Positions 1-5,324 of a DNA stretch of 6,344 nucleotides are shown one piece after another (the first letter of the stretch is position 1; every line of letters starts with the position of its first letter). The position numbers and the translations under genes were made by a program. The stretch spans positions 1 to 6,344 of the forward strand of contig JAFVWG010000242.1 of assembly GCA_017501805.1 (NCBI GenBank). Reading direction: 5' to 3'. Source of the stretch: Oscillospiraceae bacterium. GTDB taxonomy: Bacteria; Bacillota; Clostridia; Oscillospirales; Oscillospiraceae. The notes beneath the pieces are model-generated. The model had not been told where the DNA came from. It did not search any database and worked only from the letters and a program-made list of their open reading frames with translations.

Positions 1-1286
1 ATGACGGAAGCTGTGTCTCGATCTGTGCGTCGATCCTCGCGGACATCGGTGACGAGCAGTCCATCGACCAGTCGCTGTCCACCTTCTCCGCGCATATGAA
101 GAACATCGTGGAGATCACGCAGACCTGTGATGAAAACACGCTGGTCCTGCTCGATGAGCTCGGAGCGGGAACGGATCCCGCAGAGGGAGCGGCACTTGCC
201 GTCGCGCTGATCGAACACTGCCGGGCACGCGGCGCGCACGTCGCGGCAACGACCCACTATGCGGACTTGAAGATCTACGCGATGCAGACCGACGGCGTCT
301 CGAACGCCTGCTGTGAGTTTGACGTTGATACCCTGCGTCCGACCTATCGGCTTCTTATAGGCGTTCCCGGAAAGTCGAATGCCTTTGCCATCTCCAAACG
401 GCTCGGGCTGTCCGATGTGATCGTAGACCACGCGAAGAGCCTTGTCAGCGGCAGCGAAGTGCATTTCGAAGAGGCGCTCGACCGTCTGGAGCAGCAGCGC
501 GTACAGATGGAAAAGGCCGCGCAGGAAGCGGAGTCGCTCCGTCTGGAGGCAAAGAAGCAGCAGGAACGCTCCGAGAGCTACTATCAGCAGATCCTTCGCG
601 AGCGCGAAAAAGCGGAACAGAACGCAAAACGCGAGGCACAGCGCATTATCGACGACGCGAGACGCGAAGCCGATGCGGTGCGTGAGGAGCTGAAGCAGCT
701 TCGCAAACAGGCACAAAGCGGCGTGGATGTCTTTGAATCGAACGAACGACAGGCACAGCTGCGGAAAAAACTCAATGAGGCGGCGGATAAGCTCCACGTT
801 CCCGCTGCAGTCAAAGAGCGCAGCAAGCCTTCCCGCGAAGTCCGCGTCGGTGATCTCGTTGAGCTTTTGAAGTTCGGCACGCGCGCAAAGGTCCTCTCCG
901 TTCAGAAGGATGGTACGTTTGAACTGCAGGCGGGAAGTATGAAGCTCACCGCGAAAAAGAATGAGATCTACCTTCTCGAGAAGGAGTCGAATCAGGTCAG
1001 CCGTAAACCTGCTCCCGCCGCACCGCGCGAGCTTCGGCGTGCAGCCGACTCGGAGCTTGATATCCGCGGGATGGCGGCGGACGAGGCGATCCCCGTGCTG
1101 GATCAGTTCCTTGACCAGGCGATTCTGAGTTCGCTTGTGACCGTCCGCATCATTCACGGCAAGGGAACGGGTGTTCTGCGCAAGGCTGTGCAGGACCATC
1201 TGCGCCGCTGCAAACACGTAAAAGGTTTTCGCATTGGTGTTTACGGAGAGGGCGAAAACGGCGTTACGATCGCGGAATTGAAATAA
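1..1286 (+). CDS. mutS2: MutS2 family ATPase/Smr endonuclease, C-terminal part (5' end outside window)
   Basis: The frame is open to the left edge (first full codon at position 3), so 427 C-terminal residues are visible; a whole MutS2 is about 780-790. The ADIGDEQS-x-DQSLSTFSAHM block (window residues about 14-32) is the MutS-family signature just after Walker A, which lies upstream. Walker B is LVLLDELGAGTDP, with the Asp-Glu pair at 153-158, followed by the TTHYADLK switch. Next come a long charged coiled coil (about 465-720), a small KOW-like beta domain (about 835-985) and a C-terminal Smr domain with LDIRG (1056-1070), HGKGTG (1155-1172) and a GVTIAELK end. The first Smr motif is LDIR rather than the commoner LDLR, a mild change. 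Known roles of the family are suppression of homologous recombination and, in Bacillus, splitting of collided ribosomes; which applies here cannot be read from sequence. No terminator is visible after the tandem TAA stops. Confidence 0.96.
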   Translation, partial: DGSCVSICASILADIGDEQSIDQSLSTFSAHMKNIVEITQTCDENTLVLLDELGAGTDPAEGAALAVALIEHCRARGAHVAATTHYADLKIYAMQTDGVSNACCEFDVDTLRPTYRLLIGVPGKSNAFAISKRLGLSDVIVDHAKSLVSGSEVHFEEALDRLEQQRVQMEKAAQEAESLRLEAKKQQERSESYYQQILREREKAEQNAKREAQRIIDDARREADAVREELKQLRKQAQSGVDVFESNERQAQLRKKLNEAADKLHVPAAVKERSKPSREVRVGDLVELLKFGTRAKVLSVQKDGTFELQAGSMKLTAKKNEIYLLEKESNQVSRKPAPAAPRELRRAADSELDIRGMAADEAIPVLDQFLDQAILSSLVTVRIIHGKGTGVLRKAVQDHLRRCKHVKGFRIGVYGEGENGVTIAELK

Positions 1287-1291
1287 TAATG

Positions 1292-1319
1292 TTGACTTTT
1301 TCGAAGTTTCTGTTATAGT
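1292..1319 (+). promoter_or_regulatory. Sigma-A type promoter with extended -10, for the HPr-like gene
   Basis: A -35 box TTGACT (1292-1297; 5/6 to consensus) and a -10 box TATAGT (1314-1319; 5/6) are separated by 16 bp. A TG dinucleotide at 1311-1312 makes an extended -10 (TGnTATAGT). The promoter begins 6 nt after the mutS2 stop. Transcription should start near 1326, giving a leader of about 28 nt that carries the strong ribosome binding site GGGGAGGG (1339-1346), 7 nt before the ATG. I see no convincing CcpA cre site overlapping it. Confidence 0.75.
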
Positions 1320-1353
1320 TCATTAGGATGCTTATTTTGGGGAGGGACTTCCA

Positions 1354-1614
1354 ATGTACACAGAGAAACATGTCGTAAAGTGCGAATCCGGGCTGTATAA
1401 CCGTCAGGCGACGTTCTTCATTCAGAAAGCAAATGAGTTCAAGTGCAGCATCTGGATCGAAAACGACGACCGCAAGATCAACGCGAAGAGCCCTTTGGGC
1501 GTCCTCTCCATGGGGATCACGAAGGGTACGACGGTGAATCTGATCGCGGACGGCGAGGATGAAAAAGAGGCTGTCGAAAGCCTGTCGCAGATGCTGACGA
1601 ACGAAGTGTTCTGA
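1354..1614 (+). CDS. HPr-family protein without active-site His15 (Crh-like)
   Basis: The 86 residues match the size and fold pattern of HPr, the small phosphocarrier of the PTS sugar uptake system, throughout. The N-terminal strand is followed by the active-site loop, where the usual G-I/L-H15-A-R-P-A-T reads G13 L14 Y15 N16 R17 Q18 A19 T20. The phosphate-accepting histidine is therefore tyrosine (TAT, 1396-1398), and Ala16 and Pro18 are also replaced; Arg17 is kept. The second regulatory site is intact: K45 S46 P47 L48 G49 V50 L51 S52 corresponds to the region around Ser46, the target of HPr kinase/phosphorylase, with Ser46 at 1489-1491. By analogy with Bacillus Crh (Gln15, Ser46 kept), it cannot relay phosphate from Enzyme I to sugar permeases but could act as a P-Ser regulator, for example with CcpA. 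That role is inference; no hprK or PTS gene is in the window. It has its own promoter and terminator, so it is probably mainly monocistronic. Confidence 0.9.
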   Translation: MYTEKHVVKCESGLYNRQATFFIQKANEFKCSIWIENDDRKINAKSPLGVLSMGITKGTTVNLIADGEDEKEAVESLSQMLTNEVF

Positions 1615-1622
1615 GCGTGAAG

Positions 1623-1652
1623 GGAGCCGCAAATTCCTGCGGCTCCTTTTTT
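1623..1652 (+). terminator. Intrinsic terminator after the HPr-like gene
   Basis: The inverted repeat GGAGCCGC (1623-1630) / GCGGCTCC (1639-1646) forms an 8-bp GC-rich stem, extendable by the A1631-T1638 pair. It is followed directly by six T residues (1647-1652). It starts 8 nt after the HPr-like stop codon and ends 28 nt before the uvrC start, leaving little room for a separate uvrC promoter. Confidence 0.92.
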
Positions 1653-1665
1653 GTGTCTTGGATGA

Positions 1666-1675
1666 AAGGCGGTGA
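1666..1675 (+). promoter_or_regulatory. Ribosome binding site that fixes the uvrC start
   Basis: AAGGCGGTGA matches the 16S tail complement AAGGAGGTGA at 9 of 10 positions and sits 5 nt before the ATG at 1681. The alternative in-frame GTG at 1672 lies inside this element and would have no ribosome binding site of its own, so ATG 1681 is chosen. Confidence 0.8.
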
Positions 1676-1680
1676 ACTGT

Positions 1681-3501
1681 ATGACGCTTGAAGAATTAAA
1701 ACAGAAATCCCGTTCACTCCCGCTGCTTCCCGGCGTCTACCTGATGCTGGACGCAGGCGGAAAGGTGATCTATGTCGGCAAGGCGAAGAAGCTTCGCAAC
1801 CGCGTCAGTCAGTATTTCCGGAACACCGCATCACATTCTCCGAAAACACGCAGAATGGTATCACAGGTCGATCGTTTTGAGACGATCGTTGCTTCCTCCG
1901 AATTCGAAGCACTCGTGCTGGAATGCTCACTGATCAAGCAGCATATGCCGCGCTATAATATCCTTTTGAAGGATGATAAGGGCTATCCGTATATCCGCGT
2001 GGATCTGCGGGAAGAGTATCCTGTTATGGAGCTTGCCGGAAAGACGGCGGAGGACGGCGCATCATATTTCGGTCCCTATGGCGGGCGATATGTTTCGCAG
2101 AAGTTTCTGGATACGATCCGCATTGCGCTTCGACTTCCGGGCTGCTCTGCAGCCTTCCGCCGCGGAAAGCAGCGTACCTGCCTCAACTACCACCTCGGAA
2201 ACTGTGAGGGCTGGTGCAGGGAAGAGGTCACCGCGAAGGAGTACCGCGAACGGATCGATCAGGCGGTGCATCTGCTTCGCGGCGGCTATAAGCAGGTTTC
2301 CGCAGAGCTTCGCGAAAAGATGCTGGAGGCATCGGATGCGCTTCGCTTTGAAGAGGCGGCGGCGCTGCGCGACCGACTGAAAGCGCTTGAAGCGCTGAAG
2401 GAAAAGCAGCTTGTTACCGCAGGAAACGCCGTGCAGACGGATGCGGTCGGCTATTACTCCGGAGGCGGGAAGTCCTGCTTCAGCGTTCTGCATTTCTGGG
2501 GCGGCTCGCTTGTGGACAAGGACTATCAGATCCTGCCCGAGCAGGAAGATGCCGAGGAGGCGATCGGCGCGCTCCTCAAGCAGTACTATCTTCTGCGCGG
2601 CTCTGCGCCGAAGGAGATCCTGATCCCGACGCCGCTGGAGGATGCGGAGCTGTTTGCCGAGCTTCTCCAAAAGGAATACGGGAAAAAAGTGACCATCCGT
2701 GTACCGCAGCGCGGAGAAGGTGCCGCACGCGTCGCGCTTGCCGCGAAAAACGCGCAGGAAGAAGCGGAGCGTGTTACGACCAAGGAAGAAAAACGCTTTG
2801 CCCTGCTGCGGAAGCTGCAGCAGCTTTTGAATCTTCCGGATATCCCGCACAGGATCGAGGCGTACGATATCTCGAACACTGCAGGAACGGATATCGTCGC
2901 ATCCATGACGGTCTTTTCCGACGGAAAGCCGCTCAAGCGTGATTACAGACGGTTTCAGATCCGCGGTCTTGCGGATCAGGATGACTATGCCTCGATGCGG
3001 CAGGTCATCGAGCGGAGATTCCGCAGATTCCTTGAAGGCGATGAAAAATTTTCCGAAATGCCGGATCTGCTTTTGATCGACGGCGGCGAAAAACAGGCTG
3101 CCTGTGCCGAGGAGTCTCTGCAGCTTCTTTCCTTGAAGGTGCCCGTCTTCGGCATGGTGAAGGATGACCGCCACAGAACGCGTGCGTTGGTCACGTCCTC
3201 GGGACACGAGATCGGCATTTCTGCCGTTCCGGCGCTGTTTGCTCTGATCGGCAATATTCAGGAGGAAACACACCGCTTTGCCATTGCGTATCACAGAAAG
3301 CTGCAGAGCAGGCGCGTGCGCGGCTCGACATTGCAGAAGATCCCCGGCATCGGGGAAAAACGCAGCAGAGAACTGCTGAAGAGCTTCGGCTCGATCGCAG
3401 CGATTCGGGATGCAGACCTTTCGGTGCTGCGGATGCACTTGCCCGAAAACGCCGCGCAGGCAGTATATCACCATTTCCACAAAGAGGAGGAGTCCGTATG
3501 A
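1681..3501 (+). CDS. uvrC: UvrABC excinuclease subunit C
   Basis: This 606-residue protein is the dual-incision nuclease of nucleotide excision repair, acting on UvrB-marked lesions; its length matches the family (E. coli 610). An N-terminal GIY-YIG nuclease (about 12-95; GVY and YVG motifs) makes the 3' cut. Four cysteines, C155, C167, C175 and C179, match the conserved set reported to bind a 4Fe-4S cluster. A UVR motif (about 203-238) contacts UvrB. The RNase H-like 5' nuclease shows D396 (AYDISNT), D467 (LLIDGGEKQ) and H531 (EETHRFA), which align with E. coli D399, D466 and H538. A C-terminal helix-hairpin-helix follows (IPGIGEKRSRELL, about 550-570); its second half (about 588-603) lacks the usual Gly-rich hairpin. 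Start ATG 1681 is preferred over GTG 1672 (see the ribosome binding site). The stop overlaps the rsmD start (ATGA), suggesting translational coupling. Isoleucine codons are all ATC/ATT, with no ATA seen. Confidence 0.98.
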   Translation: MTLEELKQKSRSLPLLPGVYLMLDAGGKVIYVGKAKKLRNRVSQYFRNTASHSPKTRRMVSQVDRFETIVASSEFEALVLECSLIKQHMPRYNILLKDDKGYPYIRVDLREEYPVMELAGKTAEDGASYFGPYGGRYVSQKFLDTIRIALRLPGCSAAFRRGKQRTCLNYHLGNCEGWCREEVTAKEYRERIDQAVHLLRGGYKQVSAELREKMLEASDALRFEEAAALRDRLKALEALKEKQLVTAGNAVQTDAVGYYSGGGKSCFSVLHFWGGSLVDKDYQILPEQEDAEEAIGALLKQYYLLRGSAPKEILIPTPLEDAELFAELLQKEYGKKVTIRVPQRGEGAARVALAAKNAQEEAERVTTKEEKRFALLRKLQQLLNLPDIPHRIEAYDISNTAGTDIVASMTVFSDGKPLKRDYRRFQIRGLADQDDYASMRQVIERRFRRFLEGDEKFSEMPDLLLIDGGEKQAACAEESLQLLSLKVPVFGMVKDDRHRTRALVTSSGHEIGISAVPALFALIGNIQEETHRFAIAYHRKLQSRRVRGSTLQKIPGIGEKRSRELLKSFGSIAAIRDADLSVLRMHLPENAAQAVYHHFHKEEESV

Positions 3502-4040
3502 GAGTGATCTCCGGTACGGCAAAGGGCCTTCGCCTGGATGCGCCGAAAGGAATGACGACGAGACCGACGGCAGAGCGCGTCAAGGAAGGTCTCTTTTCCG
3601 CCATACAATTTGAAATTGAAGGCAGTCGGGTACTTGATTTGTTTGCCGGAAGCGGACAGCTTGCAATCGAGGCTCTCAGCCGCGGCGCAAGGGAAGCCGT
3701 GCTCGTGGATCAGGATGCGGAAGCCATACGCGTTATCCGCGGAAACCTTGCAAAAACAGGCTTTTCCGATCAGGCGCGCGTCATACGAGGGGATTCCCTT
3801 CAGTTCCTTCGGAACACGTCAGACCGGTTTGATCTGATCTTTCTTGATCCGCCGTATGCGGAAAAAAATCTGGAGACTGCACTGAATTGCATATCCGAGT
3901 TTGACATTTTGCGTGAGAATGGTATAATAATCTGTGAGAAAGCAAAAGATGGCATTTTTTCTGCCTCTTTTCCCGGTCTGAGACCGGATCGGACCTACCG
4001 CTACGGAACGGTGGAGGTCCTGCTTTATCGGAAGGAATGA
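3498..4040 (+). CDS. rsmD: 16S rRNA (guanine966-N2)-methyltransferase
   Basis: The 180-residue protein is a Rossmann-fold SAM-dependent methyltransferase expected to methylate G966 of 16S rRNA during 30S assembly. The N-terminal RVISGTAKG-x-L and TRPTAERVKEGLFS (residues 21-34) are RsmD signatures. VLDLFAGSGQLAIEALSRGA (45-64) is the SAM-binding motif I, the acidic VLVDQD follows, and DPPY (117-120) is the catalytic motif IV of N-methyltransferases. Length is normal for the family (about 180-200). Its ATG overlaps the uvrC stop by 4 nt, with AGAGGAGG (3483-3490) 7 nt upstream. Codon use differs from the neighbours: 6 of 14 isoleucines are ATA, against none in uvrC or coaD. The second half of the gene also carries a full consensus promoter (3901-3928) and a 15-nt palindrome (3973-3987), both probably aimed at coaD rather than at rsmD itself. 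Confidence 0.95.
   Translation: MRVISGTAKGLRLDAPKGMTTRPTAERVKEGLFSAIQFEIEGSRVLDLFAGSGQLAIEALSRGAREAVLVDQDAEAIRVIRGNLAKTGFSDQARVIRGDSLQFLRNTSDRFDLIFLDPPYAEKNLETALNCISEFDILRENGIIICEKAKDGIFSASFPGLRPDRTYRYGTVEVLLYRKE
3901..3928 (+). promoter_or_regulatory. Perfect-consensus internal promoter inside rsmD, likely for coaD
   Basis: TTGACA (3901-3906) and TATAAT (3923-3928) both match sigma-70/sigma-A consensus at every position, with a 16-bp spacer. TG at 3920-3921 gives an extended -10 (TGGTATAAT). It lies within rsmD codons 135-144 in the sense direction. Transcription would start near 3935, giving a coaD leader of about 110 nt that still contains the rsmD 3' end. The match is seen directly; that it is used in the cell is inference. 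Confidence 0.7.
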
Positions 4041-4044
4041 CGGG

Positions 4045-4542
4045 ATGTCGCAGAAAACCGCAATCTATCCGGGCAGCTTTGACCCGGTCACAAAAGGACA
4101 TCTGAACATCATCGAGCGCGCCGCAAAATCCTTCGATCGCCTTGTTGTCTGCGTGATGCGGAACGGATCGAAGACCCCGATGTTTACCGCGCAGGAGCGT
4201 GTTTCCATGCTCCGTGAGGTCACGGCGCATATCCCGAATGTCGTTGTGGATGATTCCGACCGGATGCTTGCAGAATATGCGAAGACGATCGGCGGTTCGG
4301 TCGTCATTAAGGGACTTCGTGCAGTTTCCGATTTCGACCACGAATTCCAGATGGCGCTTATGAATCATAAGCTCAACCCCAATCTGGACACGATGTTTCT
4401 GATGGCGGAGCACCAGTTTATGTACCTCAGCTCCAGCGCCGTCAAGGAACTCGGACGCTACGGCGCGGATCTGCGTGATTTTCTCCCGGAAATCATCATT
4501 CCTGCTTTTGAGAAGCGTATGAAAGAACAATTAGGAGGATAA
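4045..4542 (+). CDS. coaD: Phosphopantetheine adenylyltransferase
   Basis: This cytoplasmic enzyme transfers AMP from ATP to 4'-phosphopantetheine to form dephospho-CoA, the penultimate step of coenzyme A synthesis. The 165 residues (E. coli 159) show the nucleotidyltransferase motif YPGSFDPVTKGH, with T16 and H19 as the TxGH ATP-binding motif; the residue between them is Lys17, where Asn is usual. The substrate-binding R39-N-G-S-K43 loop, KGLRAVSDFDHEFQMALMN and the YLSSSAVKELGRYGAD segment (equivalent to ISSTxVRE) are all present, so the enzyme should be active. The start lies 4 nt after the rsmD stop, with AAGGA (4032-4036) 8 nt upstream. The rsmD-coaD pairing is widespread in bacteria. 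Transcription may come from uvrC read-through and from the promoter inside rsmD. Confidence 0.98.
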   Translation: MSQKTAIYPGSFDPVTKGHLNIIERAAKSFDRLVVCVMRNGSKTPMFTAQERVSMLREVTAHIPNVVVDDSDRMLAEYAKTIGGSVVIKGLRAVSDFDHEFQMALMNHKLNPNLDTMFLMAEHQFMYLSSSAVKELGRYGADLRDFLPEIIIPAFEKRMKEQLGG

Positions 4543-4546
4543 CAGC

Positions 4547-5044
4547 ATGGCAAACGGCGTAGAAGAAATCATTTCGAGTTTGTATGACATGATCCAGAAC
4601 GCGTGGAGCCTGCCGCTCGGCGCGGAAAAGTGCGTTGTGGAACGCGATAAGGTCCTCGACCTGCTTGACGAGATCAGCGCGCAACTTCCGACGGATGTGA
4701 AGCAGGCCCGCACCATCGTGGAGACCCGCAACGAAGTGATCGCCAACGCTAAGCGTGAGGCTGAGAACATCATCAAGCAGGCGGAAGACCGCGCCAAGCT
4801 GCTTGTCTCGGACAACGAGATCTATAAGCAGGCGCAGATCGAAGCACAGCAGATCATCCAGACTGCGGAAAATAAAGTCAAAGAGCTTCGCCGCGTGACC
4901 AACGAATATGTTGATAACGCGATGCGTGAGACGGAGGAGACGATCGAACAGGCGCTTTCCGGTGTTCGGAATTCCCGTTCGAAATTCAACTCCCTCACGG
5001 GAAATGTGCAGAAGAGCGCATCTCCGATCATTGAGGACATCTGA
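4547..5044 (+). CDS. SepIVA/DivIVA-like coiled-coil protein (short form)
   Basis: The 165 residues have no signal peptide or membrane segment. A short N-terminal region (1-50) carries LPLGAEKCVVERDKVLDLLDEISAQLP. It is followed by an Ala/Glu/Lys-rich coiled coil (about 55-150) with repeated AKREAENI / AEDRAK / AQQIIQTAE patterns, and a polar tail. From memory, mycobacterial SepIVA, a septation factor, has the same order: GCVVPRGDVLELIDDI, then ARDSMLQDAK, and near its C-terminus S-Q-N-E-V and YVDN motifs. Here SDNEI (about residues 86-90) and EYVDN (about 120-124) match. SepIVA is about 245 residues, so this version would lack much of the middle coiled coil. Such proteins are often annotated as an ATPase or V-type ATPase subunit H, but no nucleotide-binding motif is present. 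A role at the division site or in cell-envelope synthesis is inference. AGGAGGA (4533-4539) precedes the start by 7 nt, and the gene begins 4 nt after coaD. Confidence 0.85.
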   Translation: MANGVEEIISSLYDMIQNAWSLPLGAEKCVVERDKVLDLLDEISAQLPTDVKQARTIVETRNEVIANAKREAENIIKQAEDRAKLLVSDNEIYKQAQIEAQQIIQTAENKVKELRRVTNEYVDNAMRETEETIEQALSGVRNSRSKFNSLTGNVQKSASPIIEDI

Positions 5045-5084
5045 TAAATTTTCTGATATTTTCCATCATAACAAAAGCAATGAT

Positions 5085-5301
5085 GGGGAGGAGTAAACCG
5101 GATCCGCGGCTCCAGAGAGAAGACGTTCGGTGCAAGTCTTTGCTGCGGTGGTTGAAGGTCGCCCCGGAGCTGCCGGCGAATCCATAAGGCCGGACGGGTC
5201 CTCCCGTTACAGAGAGAAGAGTGTCCGCTTTTTTGCGGAAATTCAGGTGGTACCACGGTAATCTTTATCGCCCTGAACAGACTGTTCGGGGCGATTTTAT
5301 T
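5085..5301 (+). promoter_or_regulatory. T-box riboswitch leader of valS (tRNA-Val sensing)
   Basis: All major T-box parts are readable. Stem I: GGGG (5085-5088) pairs with CCCC (5162-5165). The specifier loop has AGTA (5092-5095) opposite GAA (5154-5156). AACC/GGTT and CCGCGGC (5104-5110)/GCTGCGG (5142-5148) extend it. An AGAGAG bulge (5114-5119) and a GAAGAC/GTCTTT distal hairpin with a GTTCGGTGCAA loop complete it. The specifier triplet in the usual GAA-N-codon-purine-CC setting is GTC (valine) at 5158-5160. Two stem II-region hairpins follow (5173-5193 and 5194-5207), then stem III TCCGC/GCGGA (5224-5239). The T-box AGGTGGTACCACGG (5245-5258) contains TGGT (5248-5251), which would pair with the ACCA end of tRNA-Val. 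The antiterminator TTCAGG (5242-5247)/CCTGAA (5272-5277) excludes the terminator at 5267-5295. Uncharged tRNA-Val should therefore allow valS transcription. Confidence 0.95.
5267..5301 (+). terminator. Regulated terminator of the valS T-box
   Basis: A 13-bp stem (5267-5279 with 5283-5295, one T-G wobble, loop GAC) is followed by a T-rich run at 5295-5301. Its left arm shares 5272-5277 with the antiterminator, so the two folds are mutually exclusive. It would also stop any read-through from the upstream coaD-coiled-coil genes, after which no other terminator is seen. Confidence 0.92.
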
Positions 5302-5324
5302 ATGCAGAAACAGGAGTTGTGAAC

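Noticed and set aside
96..98. ATG at 96 as the start of the first gene
   Set aside because: The frame stays open to position 3 and the upstream residues match the conserved MutS2 block between Walker A and Walker B, so this is an internal methionine.
971..984. Perfect 14-nt palindrome CCTTCTCGAGAAGG inside mutS2
   Set aside because: It encodes the ordinary Leu-Leu-Glu-Lys stretch of the KOW-like domain with common codons, has no loop to fold and no nearby promoter; probably chance.
1672..1680. GTG at 1672 as the start of uvrC, adding three residues
   Set aside because: The GTG is part of the AAGGCGGTGA ribosome binding site for the ATG at 1681 and would itself have no ribosome binding site.
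2062..3522. 486-codon open frame on the minus strand, antisense to uvrC
   Set aside because: It lies wholly over uvrC, has no recognisable domain and a low-complexity Arg/Leu/Gln-rich product. Long antisense frames are expected in GC-rich genes with strong third-position bias.
3781..4530. 249-codon minus-strand open frame over rsmD and coaD
   Set aside because: It is fully antisense to two clear genes and shows no family signature.
4547..5044. Reading the coiled-coil gene as an ATPase or a V-type ATPase subunit
   Set aside because: No Walker or other nucleotide-binding motif is present, and no other ATPase subunit gene is nearby. The resemblance is just Ala/Glu/Lys-rich coiled coil.
5031..5060. 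Possible valS promoter TTGAGG (5031-5036) with GATATT (5055-5060), 18-bp spacer
   Set aside because: Both boxes match consensus at only 4 of 6 positions, and the region is AT-rich enough for this by chance. valS must have a promoter somewhere, but I cannot defend this one.
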